Under the pieces are notes generated by a model. That model saw only the letters and a list, made by a program, of their open reading frames with translations, did no database searches and was not told the origin of the DNA. Positions 16,965 to 27,133 of a stretch of DNA of 64,000 nt are shown here, one piece after another. This stretch comes from an uncultured Spirochaetota bacterium (lineage in GTDB: Bacteria; Spirochaetota; Brachyspiria; Brachyspirales; Brachyspiraceae), in the NCBI GenBank assembly GCA_944390575.1, contig CALXQJ010000002.1, forward strand, positions 248,001-312,000, in the 5' to 3' direction. Every line of letters starts with the position of its first letter. Position 1 is the stretch's first letter. The position numbers were made by a program, and so were the translations under genes.

Positions 16965-19361
16965 TTATTTATTAATTATTTTTTCAGCAATGCCAAGAAT
17001 CTCTTGAATCTTTGGAGAGAAAGTAATTACAGTTCCTGCAAATACAACACTTATTAAACTCATTAATTTAATAAGAATATTAATAGAAGGACCAGAAGTA
17101 TCTTTGAAAGGATCACCAACAGTATCACCTATAACAGCAGCAGCATGATTAGGGTTTACTATTTTCTCACCAGTTTTCTCATCAACAATTTTTTTACCGC
17201 CTAAATTACCAGCTTCAATATATTTCTTAGCATTATCCCAAGAACCACCAGCATTAGACATCATAACTGCCATAGCAAAACCAGCAGTAAGACCACCAAC
17301 AAGCATACCAATAACACCAGCAATTCCAAATACTAAACCAACAATAACAGGTACAACAATAGCAAGTACAGCAGGAGCAATCATCTCTTTCTGAGCAGAT
17401 TTAGTACAAATCTCAACAGCCTTAGCATAGTCAGCCTTAACACCAGGTTCACCAGCTAAAAGACCCTTAATCTCTCTAAACTGTCTTCTAACTTCCTCAA
17501 CAACACCAGCAGCCGCACGACCAACAGCATTCATAGTTAAAGCACAGAAGAAGAATACTAACATAGCACCAACAAATACTCCAACTAATACCTTAGGATT
17601 CATTAAGTGAATATTGAAAGAGTTCATAAAGTCATTCATATTAATGCTATATACTATTTTATTATAAAGTTCAGAAGAAGTCTCAGCAGTATAATCAACA
17701 GCACCAAGTCTTATAGAAGTTAAATTACCAGCTTTAATAGTTCTACCAAGAGCAGTTTTAATTTCTTCAATATAAGAAGCAATTAATGCCATAGCAGTTA
17801 AAGCAGCAGAACAAATAGCAAATCCCTTACCAGTAGCAGCAGTAGTGTTTCCTAAAGAATCTAAAGCATCAGTACGCTCTCTAACTTCTTCAGGTAATCC
17901 AGACATTTCAGCATTACCACCAGCATTATCAGCAATAGGACCATAAGCATCAGTAGCAAGTGTAATTCCAAGAGTAGATAACATACCAACAGAAGCAAGT
18001 GCAATACCATATAAACCCTGAGAGAAAGCACCAGCATTAGCACCAAAACCACCAGCAAATCCAAAAGAAAGGATAATAGAAACAACAACTGTTACAACAG
18101 GAATTAATGTAGATTGCATACCAATAGCAAGTCCACCAATAATAACAGTAGCAGGACCAGTTTTAGATTGTTCAGCTACCCATTGAGTAGGTCTAAACTC
18201 AGCAGCTGTATAATATTCAGTGAAGTATCCAACAACATTACCAGCAATAAGTCCAACTATTATAGAAACAAATAATCCTAAGTGAGTAGGAAGAAGTGTT
18301 TTTACAAGTAAGAAAGCAACAACTATGATAATAGCACTACTTACATAAACACCAACTCTTAAAGACTTTAATAATTCACCCATAGTAGCTTTTTCTTTAG
18401 TTTTAATAAAGAATACACCAAGTATAGAAGCAAGAGTACCAATAGCAGCTAATATCATAGGAAGAGCTACTGCATAAATAGGACTAATTTCAGGATTAAT
18501 ATATCCAAAAGCAGCAGAACCAAGACTCATAGCAGCAAGTATAGAACCAGCATAAGACTCATAAAGATCAGCACCCATACCAGCAACGTCACCAACATTG
18601 TCTCCAACGTTATCAGCAATAGTAGCAGGGTTTCTAGGATCGTCTTCAGGTATACCAGCTTCTACTTTTCCAACTAAGTCAGCACCAACATCAGCAGCCT
18701 TAGTAAAAATACCACCACCAACACGAGCAAATAATGCTTGGAAAGAAGCACCAACACCAAATGATAACATAGTTGTAGTTATAAAATGCATTTTTGCAGA
18801 TATATATTCAGAAGAATCACGAGCTATAGTAGCACCAAGCCCTAAGAAATCTGTGTTAAACCAGCTATTATCTAACCATAAGTTTAATACAATAAACCAT
18901 AAAGATATATCAAATAAAGCAAGACCAACAACAGTAAGTCCCATAACAGCACCAGAACGGAAAGCAACAGTTAAACCTTGATTTAATGATTTACTAGCAG
19001 CATTTGCAGTTCTTGCAGAAGCATAAGTAGCTGTTTTCATACCTAAGAAACCTGATAAAGTAGAGAAGAAACCACCAGTTAAGAAACCTATAGGTATGAA
19101 TGGATTTTGTACCTTTAAGGCATAAGAGAGAATTGCAAATAAAATAAAAGCACCTGCAAAGAAAAAAGCAATAACTTTATATTGTTGCTTTAAATATGCT
19201 ATTGCTCCTGCACGTACGTGAGAAGCTATTTCTCTCATTTTTTCATTACCTTCATCTTGTTTACGCATCCACTTGTAGAAATAAAGAGCGAATGCTAAAG
19301 TTAATATTGCTGCTGATATTGTAAACCAGCGAGCATTTTGAGCTAATACTTCGTAATTCAT
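16965..19361 (-). CDS. hppA: K+-dependent membrane-bound pyrophosphatase
   Basis: This 798-residue protein with about 16 membrane helices uses pyrophosphate hydrolysis to pump H+ and/or Na+. The substrate site is seen in [33 protein letters not shown] and the C-terminal [14 protein letters not shown]. The segment [14 protein letters not shown] has Ala where K+-independent enzymes carry Lys, so the enzyme belongs to the K+-dependent class. The ATG at 19361 has GGTGAG upstream. Whether it pumps Na+, H+ or both needs residue-level comparison. In an energy-limited anaerobe it would conserve energy from biosynthetic pyrophosphate. Confidence 0.95.
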   Translation of the reverse strand: MNYEVLAQNARWFTISAAILTLAFALYFYKWMRKQDEGNEKMREIASHVRAGAIAYLKQQYKVIAFFFAGAFILFAILSYALKVQNPFIPIGFLTGGFFSTLSGFLGMKTATYASARTANAASKSLNQGLTVAFRSGAVMGLTVVGLALFDISLWFIVLNLWLDNSWFNTDFLGLGATIARDSSEYISAKMHFITTTMLSFGVGASFQALFARVGGGIFTKAADVGADLVGKVEAGIPEDDPRNPATIADNVGDNVGDVAGMGADLYESYAGSILAAMSLGSAAFGYINPEISPIYAVALPMILAAIGTLASILGVFFIKTKEKATMGELLKSLRVGVYVSSAIIIVVAFLLVKTLLPTHLGLFVSIIVGLIAGNVVGYFTEYYTAAEFRPTQWVAEQSKTGPATVIIGGLAIGMQSTLIPVVTVVVSIILSFGFAGGFGANAGAFSQGLYGIALASVGMLSTLGITLATDAYGPIADNAGGNAEMSGLPEEVRERTDALDSLGNTTAATGKGFAICSAALTAMALIASYIEEIKTALGRTIKAGNLTSIRLGAVDYTAETSSELYNKIVYSINMNDFMNSFNIHLMNPKVLVGVFVGAMLVFFFCALTMNAVGRAAAGVVEEVRRQFREIKGLLAGEPGVKADYAKAVEICTKSAQKEMIAPAVLAIVVPVIVGLVFGIAGVIGMLVGGLTAGFAMAVMMSNAGGSWDNAKKYIEAGNLGGKKIVDEKTGEKIVNPNHAAAVIGDTVGDPFKDTSGPSINILIKLMSLISVVFAGTVITFSPKIQEILGIAEKIINK

Positions 19362-19417
19362 ATACTCACCCTAAATTTTGTATTTTTTGTAAAATTTAAA
19401 AAAATCTTAGTATTTTC

Positions 19418-19446
19418 ATTGTATCATACAATATATACTCTGTCAA
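19418..19446 (-). promoter_or_regulatory. Strong predicted promoter of hppA
   Basis: On the minus strand TTGACA (19446-19441) and TACAAT (19423-19418) are separated by 17 bases, the best -35 match in this part of the window. The leader is about 50 bases. Confidence 0.6.
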
Positions 19447-19567
19447 TAAATTATACAAATTTAGCTATATTATTAATAGTATGTAATTTTTAATTAATAT
19501 TGATTTTTTTTATATATAATCATATATTATACTATGAATTAATCTTTATATTTTGGTGTACTATATA

Positions 19568-20872
19568 ATGAGGAAAATATTTTTACTTGTTTTTATTTTT
19601 ACAGCTATTGTGTTTTCGCAAGAAGCGGATAATCTTATAAAAGAGGCTACTAAAAACTCTAATGAAAGAGTAAATAGTGGTGTTATATTTGATTTTATAG
19701 ATGCTAATAATATATCAGAGATAAAAGAATTATTTTTACTTGAAAAGTTTAATATCAATATTAGAGCAAGAAATACTGGAGATACTCCTTTAATATATGC
19801 TACTAAACAACGTAAATTGGATATAGTTAATCTTTTATTGGAGCATAAAGCTAGGGTTAATATAAAAAATATGGAAGGTCTTACAGCTGCACATTATGCT
19901 TTTAAGAATTCTTATACTGATATTTTTATAAGATTACTTGAGGCTGGTGTAGATCCTGATTTTATATTAGATGATGATGGAAATACTCCTGTAATGATGT
20001 CTGCTTTTAATAATGATTTAAAAATGCTTGAAGCTTTGGTAAAGCATAATGCTAATATTAATGCTAAAAATAAACATGGATTTAATCCTTTGATATTTGC
20101 TGCTTATAATGGAAGTGAGGCTGCTGTAAAATTTCTTATTAGTAATAATGCTTTTCTTAATGATAGTGATGGAAAGAGTAATACTGCTTTGATGTATGCT
20201 GCTTATAATAATAATACTAATATTATAAAGCTTTTAGTAGATGCTGGTGCTGATATAGAAAAAAAGAAAAGAAATGGTGTTCGTGCTTTAACTATGGCGG
20301 TTTACAATAATGCTTCTTCAGCAGTAGAAGCTTTATTAAATTATGGAGCTAGTATAGATGCACAAGATAATTTGGGCAATACTGCTTTAATGTATGCCGC
20401 TTATTATGATAAAGTTCAATCTTTAAGAATATTATTAAGTCGTGGTGCTAATGTTAATTTAGAAAATAAAGTTGGTAGAACTGCACTTACTTTAGCTACT
20501 TTAAATAAGTCTAAAAACTCAATTAGTGTACTCATATCTACAAATGTTAATGCTAATATTAATACTGTAGATAGTGATGGTAATACCCCTTTAATGTACT
20601 CTATTTATGATAGCGATTATGAATTAGTGAATACTTTATTAAAAGATAATACAGATCTTAATATTCAAAATAAAAATGGATATACAGCTTTAATGATAGC
20701 CACTATGAATGGTAATGAAAAATTAGTAAGACAACTTTTACTTGCTAAAGCAAATACAGAAATAACAGACAGAAAAGGTAAAACAGCTATTAATCATGCT
20801 GAGGAGAGAGGTTTTACTACTATTGTTAAGATGATAAACTCGGCTGGTAGAAAGAATGTTATAATATATTAA
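19568..20872 (+). CDS. Exported ankyrin-repeat protein
   Basis: The 434-residue product has an N-terminal signal peptide (MRKIFLLVFIFTAIVFSQ) and then about eleven ankyrin repeats of about 33 residues, each showing the GxTALMxAxxxxxxxxVxxLLxxGA pattern, for example NTALMYAAYNNNTNIIKLL. Ankyrin repeats bind other proteins; no enzymatic domain is present. The ATG at 19568 is chosen because it gives the signal peptide; an upstream TTG in frame is unlikely. It is probably periplasmic. Its last bases overlap the convergent amidase gene by four. Confidence 0.85.
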   Translation: MRKIFLLVFIFTAIVFSQEADNLIKEATKNSNERVNSGVIFDFIDANNISEIKELFLLEKFNINIRARNTGDTPLIYATKQRKLDIVNLLLEHKARVNIKNMEGLTAAHYAFKNSYTDIFIRLLEAGVDPDFILDDDGNTPVMMSAFNNDLKMLEALVKHNANINAKNKHGFNPLIFAAYNGSEAAVKFLISNNAFLNDSDGKSNTALMYAAYNNNTNIIKLLVDAGADIEKKKRNGVRALTMAVYNNASSAVEALLNYGASIDAQDNLGNTALMYAAYYDKVQSLRILLSRGANVNLENKVGRTALTLATLNKSKNSISVLISTNVNANINTVDSDGNTPLMYSIYDSDYELVNTLLKDNTDLNIQNKNGYTALMIATMNGNEKLVRQLLLAKANTEITDRKGKTAINHAEERGFTTIVKMINSAGRKNVIIY

Positions 20873-21789
20873 TTTAATAGTGTATTATCTATCTTTTCTG
20901 TATAGGTTTTTATTGCTTTTGCCATAGATTTTACTAGCTTTATTCTTGTATCTTTTGTAGTTAGGAATTTAGCATCATCAGGATTTGTTATAAATCCAAG
21001 TTCTACTAATACAGCAGGCATAAGTGCTCCTTTTAATACATAAAATAAAGCATTAACAACAGGTTTACTTCTATGATAAACTCCATTAACTTTATAAGCT
21101 TCTTTAACTATTTCTTCTGCTAATAGTCTACTCTCTCTTTGATATTGTTCTATTAACATATAATTATGTGTTACTTGTGATGAAGATTCTTTATATTTAT
21201 ATGGATTAAGTCCACTAAATTTTACTATAGTTTCATTTTCAAATAAACTAACCGATCTTGCATATTCACTTGATTCTTGTGATGTGAGAAAATATACTTC
21301 AAATCCTTTAGCTTTTGAGTTTAATGATGCATTTGCGTGAATACTTATAAATATAGTATTATCTGATTTTTCTTTATCTATATTTGCATTCTTATTTGCA
21401 TCTTTATATCTTTCTTCTAAAGTAGGGTATGTATCCCCATCTCTAGTTAATACTATTTCTTTGTCTGGTAATATCTTTTTTAATTCATCTCTTAATTCTA
21501 TTGAAAAAGATAAAACAACATCCTTTTCTTTTATCTTATTTACACCAATAGATCCAGGATCTTTTCCACCATGTCCAGGATCTATTATGATTTTTTTTAT
21601 TTTACTATCTTTAAATTTCTTAACAGCAGGATTAAAAACAGCTTTTAATTCTTCTATATTAACATCAACATTTTCTATTTTTATATTTTCACCATATAAA
21701 AATGTATTTGTAAGAATTAATACAAATATAGAAATAAAAACTATTCTTCTTCTATAGCCTCTGAATAGGCACAATCTTCCTTGATACAA
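20869..21789 (-). CDS. N-acetylmuramoyl-L-alanine amidase (Amidase_3)
   Basis: This zinc amidase cleaves the peptide stem from peptidoglycan. The Amidase_3 marks are IIIDPGHGGKDPG (first zinc His), a Glu in the IKEKDVVL region, ISIHANAS (second His) and VLVELGFITNPDDA (catalytic Glu). An Arg-rich then hydrophobic N-terminus (RRRIVFISIFVLILTNTFLYG) is a signal peptide, so it acts in the periplasm. The start is uncertain: TTG codons at 21789 and 21774 are possible, and AAGGA lies three bases before the second. Both fall inside the end of topA, implying translational coupling in the operon TPR lipoprotein-dprA-topA-amidase. Confidence 0.85.
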   Translation of the reverse strand: MYQGRLCLFRGYRRRIVFISIFVLILTNTFLYGENIKIENVDVNIEELKAVFNPAVKKFKDSKIKKIIIDPGHGGKDPGSIGVNKIKEKDVVLSFSIELRDELKKILPDKEIVLTRDGDTYPTLEERYKDANKNANIDKEKSDNTIFISIHANASLNSKAKGFEVYFLTSQESSEYARSVSLFENETIVKFSGLNPYKYKESSSQVTHNYMLIEQYQRESRLLAEEIVKEAYKVNGVYHRSKPVVNALFYVLKGALMPAVLVELGFITNPDDAKFLTTKDTRIKLVKSMAKAIKTYTEKIDNTLLN

Positions 21790-23867
21790 ACTTTAAACAA
21801 TCCTTTGTTTTTTATTTGTTTTTCAACCATAAGTCCATTACACTTAGGACAAGGCTCCATTAAAGGTTTATCCCAGCTAACAAAATCACATTTAGGGTAG
21901 TTAGAACATCCATAAAACTCCCTACCACGCTTAGAACGTTTTAATGTAATTTCTCCACTACACTTAGGACATATTCCAAATGAAATACCTTTAGTATTTT
22001 TACACTCAGGAAATCCTTCACAAGCAATGAAGTATCCATAACGTCCTAATTTTTTTATCATTTTCTTACCACATTTTTCGCAAGTGAAATCAGTCTCTTC
22101 ATTAAAGAAGTCTTTCATATTATTAATATTTTCAGTTGCTGTTTTTAATGTATCTAAGAAATGAGGGTAGAAATCCTTTAATATTTTATTCCATTCTATA
22201 TTATCGTCTTCTATTTTATCAAGTTTACTTTCCATATCAGCAGTAAAGTTTATATTAACAAGTTCTGGGAAGTTTTCGCTTATAAGTTCATTTACAAGCT
22301 TACCAAGTTCTGTTGGTACTAATTGCTTGCCTTTTCTTTGTACATAATGTCTTGAAATAATAGTTTTTATAGTTGGAGCATAAGTAGAAGGGCGTCCTAT
22401 TCCTGATTCTTCTAATATTTTTACTAAAGAGGCATCTGTATATCTTGGTGGTGGAGTTGTAAAGTGTTGATTAGGATTATGCTTTACAAAATCACAATTT
22501 TCACCTTCTGTTAAAGTTGGTATTTTTGAAGCTTTCTCTTTTTCTTCTTTATCTATAGTTAGAACTTTTAAAAATCCATCAAACTCTATTTTAGAAGAAC
22601 TTATTGAAAACTCACATTCTCCAGCACTTATAATAGCTCTTGTATTTTTCATCTTAGCAGGAAGCATTTGAGATGAAATAAATCTTTCCCATATAAGTTT
22701 ATAAAGTTTATATTGTTCAGGTTTTAAGTATTCTTTTATACTATCTGGTGTAAAAAATACATTTGTAGGACGAATAGCTTCGTGTGCATTTTGTGCATTT
22801 TTTTTCAGAGAATAATTTGGAGCAACATCTGGAAGATATTTATCTCCAAACTCTTTTTTAATAAAATCTCTTGCTTGCTCTTGTGCTACAGGAGATATTC
22901 TTACACTATCTGTACGCATATATGTAATTAATCCTGTAGACTCTCCTGCTATAGATACTCCTTCATATAGAGTTTGTGCTATTTGCATTGTTTTAGAAGA
23001 ATTGTAGTTTAAGTATGTGCTTGCTGCTTGCTGTAATTTACTTGTAGTATAAGGCGCTATTGGATTTCTTGTTCTATCTTTTATTTCTATAGAAGATACT
23101 TTATATTCTTTATCTTTTAAGTGCTCTATAATATTATCTACATCTTCTTTTGTTTTTAAATCTACTTTTTCGTTTTTATATTTATTAAGCTCTGCTAAAA
23201 ATTCTTTATTTTTATAATTTAAATATACTCCAAAAGTCCAATATTCTACAGGTATAAATGTTTCTATTTCACCTTCTCTATTACATATAATAAGTAAAGC
23301 AACATTCTGAACACGACCAGCTGATAAACCTCTTTTTATTTTATCCCAAAGTAAAGGACTTAAATTATATCCTATAAGTCTATCTAATACCCTTCTTGCC
23401 TTTTGAGCATTTACTTTTGCTATATCTAAATCTCTTGGTTTGTCTATAGCTTCATTTAATGCATCCTTTGTAATTTCGTGAAATACTATTCTTTTTATAG
23501 GTACAGCTGAGTTTGATTCTCTAATTTTATTTCCTATATGCCAAGCAATACTCTCTCCCTCTCTATCATCATCGGCAGCAAGTAGTACCTCATCAGCTTT
23601 CTTAGCTTCTTTTTTAAGCTCATTTAAAATCTTAGCACGACCACGAATTGTAATATACTCAGGTTCAAAATCATCAGAAACATTAATAGCAAGTCTACTC
23701 TTTGGTAGATCTATTAAATGCCCCATAGAAGATAATACAATATAGTTTGCTCCTAAGTATCTATTGATAGTTTTTGCCTTTGCTGGAGACTCTACTATTA
23801 CTAATTTTTTCTTTTTAGATTGTTTAGACTTATTTTCTAATTTTGTTTTTTTTGCTGTTGTAGACAT
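21741..23867 (-). CDS. topA: DNA topoisomerase I
   Basis: The 708-residue type IA topoisomerase relaxes negative supercoils. It has the Toprim domain (KKLVIVESPAKAKTI and LAADDDREGESIAWH), the SAGRVQNVA segment, the active-site Tyr in GLITYMRTDSVRIS, and three C-terminal four-Cys zinc ribbons starting CEKCGKK, CPKCSGE and CPKCNGL. A Lys-rich N-terminal extension precedes the Toprim domain. It sits directly downstream of dprA, a dprA-topA order common in many bacteria, and overlaps the amidase start. Confidence 0.95.
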   Translation of the reverse strand: MSTTAKKTKLENKSKQSKKKKLVIVESPAKAKTINRYLGANYIVLSSMGHLIDLPKSRLAINVSDDFEPEYITIRGRAKILNELKKEAKKADEVLLAADDDREGESIAWHIGNKIRESNSAVPIKRIVFHEITKDALNEAIDKPRDLDIAKVNAQKARRVLDRLIGYNLSPLLWDKIKRGLSAGRVQNVALLIICNREGEIETFIPVEYWTFGVYLNYKNKEFLAELNKYKNEKVDLKTKEDVDNIIEHLKDKEYKVSSIEIKDRTRNPIAPYTTSKLQQAASTYLNYNSSKTMQIAQTLYEGVSIAGESTGLITYMRTDSVRISPVAQEQARDFIKKEFGDKYLPDVAPNYSLKKNAQNAHEAIRPTNVFFTPDSIKEYLKPEQYKLYKLIWERFISSQMLPAKMKNTRAIISAGECEFSISSSKIEFDGFLKVLTIDKEEKEKASKIPTLTEGENCDFVKHNPNQHFTTPPPRYTDASLVKILEESGIGRPSTYAPTIKTIISRHYVQRKGKQLVPTELGKLVNELISENFPELVNINFTADMESKLDKIEDDNIEWNKILKDFYPHFLDTLKTATENINNMKDFFNEETDFTCEKCGKKMIKKLGRYGYFIACEGFPECKNTKGISFGICPKCSGEITLKRSKRGREFYGCSNYPKCDFVSWDKPLMEPCPKCNGLMVEKQIKNKGLFKVCIKEDCAYSEAIEEE

Positions 23868-23885
23868 TATATTTATACCCCAAGT

Positions 23886-25133
23886 TTATTTTTCTATACT
23901 GTAATATTTTCCTGCTGTTTGTTTTATAATACCATTAATTTCTAATTGCATTAAGATTGAAGTTGCAGTGTTTATTTTTATTTTACTTTCTTCTATAATA
24001 TCATCTATATGTATTTTTTCAAATTTACTGATAATATTATATAATTCTTCTTCATCTTTATTTAAATTTAGATTTTCTTTTTTATTTATTTCTTTTGTAT
24101 TTTTCTTTTCTATTTTTATACTTTCATTTGCTTTTATATTTTTATTATTTATTAATAGATCATTATTTTTCTTTATATTATTTTTTCTAATATTTCCACC
24201 TTCAAAGTATTTGAATTTCATTTTTACATATTCATCATCATTAGAAAATATATCATCAAAATCATCTAATATATCTAATATATTATGAGCAATTTTTGCC
24301 CCATCCTTATAAAGCTTATGATTTCCATAGTATTCTTTCATTTTTTCATTATAAGGAGCTATATAAACATCTCTACCTTGATTTAGTGCATAATCAACAG
24401 TTATTAATGCACCCGATTTGCTTGAAGCTTCTACCATTATTGTTGCATACGACAAACCTGCTATTATTCTATTTCTTCTTGGAAAATTTGTTTTATCTGG
24501 ATTTTTACCAACTTCATATTCACTGATAATAAGTCCATTTTCAGATAATTTATTATATATATTAAGGTTTTCTGCAGGATATACTTTATCTATACCGCTT
24601 CCAAGAACTGCTATAGTATTTACAAGGGAAGATATAGCTCCTAAATGTGCTTCTTTGTCTATACCCTTAGCCATACCAGATACTACTGTAATATTTAAAG
24701 CTGATAATTTTGATGCTAAGTCAAATGCATACTTTCTGCTTTCAGAGGTAGGTTCTCTTGTTCCAACTATTGCTATAGCATTTCTTCTTAATTTTTTTAT
24801 ATCCCCTTTGTAGTATAGTATATATGGTGGATTATCTATTTGTTTAAGATTAAAAGGATATTCATCATCAAATAGGCTTAATATTTTTATATTATGTTCT
24901 TTTGATTTCTCTATAATTTTTTCAGCTTTTTCTAATACTTCATTTTTATTGAAATTTCCTATTTTATATTTAAATTTATTTTCTAATACTTCTTTTATAT
25001 TTTTTTCTGTATCTTCAAATATATTTTCAATGCTTTCATAATGATTAATTAAAGCAGATATTCTCTTATCTCCAACTTTTTCTATATTATTTAGTGCTAT
25101 TAGATATTTATGTATATTAAAATTTTCTTTCAC
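23886..25133 (-). CDS. dprA: DNA processing protein DprA
   Basis: This 415-residue protein has an N-terminal helical region and the Rossmann-like DprA core (about 80-290) with VGTREPTSESRKYA, VVSGMAKGIDKEAHLGA, TIAVLGSGIDKVYPAEN and FPRRNRIIAGLS. A Lys/Asn-rich linker leads to a C-terminal winged helix. DprA loads RecA onto incoming single-stranded DNA in competent bacteria, but is also widespread without competence. The start is a GTG at 25133 with AGGA upstream. The linker is unusually long and low in complexity. Confidence 0.9.
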   Translation of the reverse strand: MKENFNIHKYLIALNNIEKVGDKRISALINHYESIENIFEDTEKNIKEVLENKFKYKIGNFNKNEVLEKAEKIIEKSKEHNIKILSLFDDEYPFNLKQIDNPPYILYYKGDIKKLRRNAIAIVGTREPTSESRKYAFDLASKLSALNITVVSGMAKGIDKEAHLGAISSLVNTIAVLGSGIDKVYPAENLNIYNKLSENGLIISEYEVGKNPDKTNFPRRNRIIAGLSYATIMVEASSKSGALITVDYALNQGRDVYIAPYNEKMKEYYGNHKLYKDGAKIAHNILDILDDFDDIFSNDDEYVKMKFKYFEGGNIRKNNIKKNNDLLINNKNIKANESIKIEKKNTKEINKKENLNLNKDEEELYNIISKFEKIHIDDIIEESKIKINTATSILMQLEINGIIKQTAGKYYSIEK

Positions 25134-25153
25134 GAATATTACTTCCTAATTTA

Positions 25154-25870
25154 TTATTTAATATATTGCCCTTTAATTATTCTATCAGCATTTTGTAATG
25201 CAGCTCTTTTTACTGCTTCTGTTTTTGCACTATTTGCTATTATTCTATATGTTTCTATTGCTTTTTGATCATTACCCATAGAGTATTGTATTTTTGCTAA
25301 TATAAATAAATAGTCTGTATTATTTGGAGATATTTCTACTGATTTTAATATTAACTCTAAAGCTTCATCATATCTTTGTTGTTGAAATGCTCTTAATGAG
25401 GCTAATGCTGCATAGTAGTTTGGATTTTTTTCATCTTTTGATATTGCAAACTTTATATTTTTTTCTGCTCTCTCTATAAAATTCTTTTTTTGCTCATCTG
25501 TATCAGCACTTTCTGATAAATTAGCATAAGAAAGACCAAGACCATATCTTAAATATGGACTATTTGGTAATATTTTTAATGCTTCTGTAAAATATTTTGC
25601 TGAATAGGCATATTGAGATTTTGCTAAACTTCTTTCTCCTAATGCTCTATATACTGCTGCTTGTCTTTCTTGTGCGTATATTTTTTGATTTATTATATCA
25701 TTATATGTTTTTGTTACATCTAATAGGGCTTTATCATCATCTTCATTTTTACCTTTTTCATATAATGTAAATGCTTTGTCTAATCTAAATTTATTTGTTA
25801 TTACTTGTCCACAAGAGATTGTGATTGTTGTGATTATAGTTAAAAAAAATAGGATAAAAATCTTTTTCAT
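25154..25870 (-). CDS. TPR-repeat lipoprotein
   Basis: From the ATG at 25870 the product is 238 residues, with a lipoprotein signal peptide MKKIFILFFLTIITTITISC whose Cys lies in an ISCG lipobox, followed by four to five tetratricopeptide repeats, for example SLAKSQYAYSAKYFTEALKI and DYLFILAKIQYSMGNDQKAI. A longer reading from 25894 adds eight residues that would spoil the signal peptide. TPR lipoproteins usually scaffold envelope complexes. It is the first gene of the operon with dprA, with a gap of about 20 bases. Confidence 0.8.
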   Translation of the reverse strand: MKKIFILFFLTIITTITISCGQVITNKFRLDKAFTLYEKGKNEDDDKALLDVTKTYNDIINQKIYAQERQAAVYRALGERSLAKSQYAYSAKYFTEALKILPNSPYLRYGLGLSYANLSESADTDEQKKNFIERAEKNIKFAISKDEKNPNYYAALASLRAFQQQRYDEALELILKSVEISPNNTDYLFILAKIQYSMGNDQKAIETYRIIANSAKTEAVKRAALQNADRIIKGQYIK

Positions 25871-25989
25871 AAAAAATGTTCCTAATAATAGCATTTACTT
25901 ATTATATTTATTACTATATATTATAGTAAAAAAAAGTAAAGAAATTCTTTTTACAAAAATATATTAAGTATATGTAGAGGTAAAATATT

Positions 25990-27054
25990 GTGTATAGTCG
26001 TTATCTAAAAATAGAGGGGAACAGTAGAGAAAGAGGAATAAAGATAGGAGAGAATATAAAGGATAGAATAGATGTTTATTATGTTAATTTGATAAAATAC
26101 TCAAAGACAGAACTTAATATAGATTTTAATGAGTTTGCAAATAGATGTATAGATTTTATGCCTTATATAGAAAAATATGCACCAAATACAAAAGAAGAAA
26201 TATATGGAATTGTAGAAGGTTCTAAGCATTCTATAAATAAAGTTTTAGCTTTGAGTGTTGCTTATGACCTTACTATGGAGAATTGCCCTATAATGCATTC
26301 TGATAAGTGTACTGCTTTTTCTGTTTTTTCTAATACTACTTTAGACAATATGGTAATATGTGGTCAAACTAATGATGAGTCTTTTCAGAATTGGCCTTCT
26401 GAGCTTGATATGGTTTTTCATCATAAAGATATTAGTGGTTTAGAGACTATAATATATACTCATCCTGGTGTTGTTGCATATATGGGTATGAATAATGCTG
26501 GTATATCTATTTTATGGACTTATATTGATAATGGTGAGAGACAAATAGGACTTCCTACAAATATTATTATTAGAGAAATGCTTACTATGCGTAGTTTAGA
26601 AGAGATAGAGGACTATTTAAAAAGTATTCCGCATTCTGTACCAAATAATTTTATTGTTACTCATAAAAGTGGCAAATCTATATCATTTGAATGTTTTCCA
26701 AATAAAGTGTATACATATACAAATTCTAATTATATAACTCATACAAACCATAACTTATTTTCAGATGAAGAAGAAGATAAATCAGCTTCTTGGAGTTCTA
26801 AAGATAGAATTAGCGTTATAGAAGAGTTAATAAAAGAAAATTATGGTTCTATAAACATAGATATTGCAAAAGATTTTCTTCGTAGTCATAGACGATTTCC
26901 AGCTTCTATATGTTCGCATCCAAATATTAATAGACCATTATACAAAACATTATGTTCTATGATTTTTGATCTTACTAATCTTGAGGCACATATTGCTTTT
27001 GGTAATGCTTGTGAGTGGCCTTATAATTTATATAAATTTGATAGTACTATTTAA
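25990..27054 (+). CDS. C45-family acyltransferase/hydrolase
   Basis: The 354-residue protein resembles the C45 Ntn-hydrolases (acyl-CoA:6-aminopenicillanate acyltransferase-like). KCTAFSVFSNTT carries the Cys that would become the nucleophile after self-cleavage (about C105), followed by a GQTNDES turn and GVVAYMGMNNAGISI, as expected for this fold. No signal peptide is seen. The start is a GTG at 25990 with AGAGG upstream. Natural substrates of bacterial C45 proteins are mostly unknown; bile-salt or penicillin amide bonds belong to related families, so activity should not be assumed. Confidence 0.75.
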   Translation: MYSRYLKIEGNSRERGIKIGENIKDRIDVYYVNLIKYSKTELNIDFNEFANRCIDFMPYIEKYAPNTKEEIYGIVEGSKHSINKVLALSVAYDLTMENCPIMHSDKCTAFSVFSNTTLDNMVICGQTNDESFQNWPSELDMVFHHKDISGLETIIYTHPGVVAYMGMNNAGISILWTYIDNGERQIGLPTNIIIREMLTMRSLEEIEDYLKSIPHSVPNNFIVTHKSGKSISFECFPNKVYTYTNSNYITHTNHNLFSDEEEDKSASWSSKDRISVIEELIKENYGSINIDIAKDFLRSHRRFPASICSHPNINRPLYKTLCSMIFDLTNLEAHIAFGNACEWPYNLYKFDSTI

Positions 27055-27069
27055 TAATGTTATATTTAA

Positions 27070-27098
27070 TTGATATTTTGATTGTTATATTATATAAT
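27070..27098 (+). promoter_or_regulatory. Predicted lepB promoter
   Basis: TTGATA (27070-27075) and TATAAT (27093-27098) are 17 bases apart. A start near 27105 gives a leader of about 30 bases before lepB. Confidence 0.5.
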
Positions 27099-27133
27099 CT
27101 ATTTTAATTTTGTTAACTATAAGGTGTCTTGTT

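Noticed and set aside
18598-18981. A 127-residue plus-strand frame inside hppA
   Set aside because: It is antisense to conserved pyrophosphatase motifs, with no ribosome binding site or family match.
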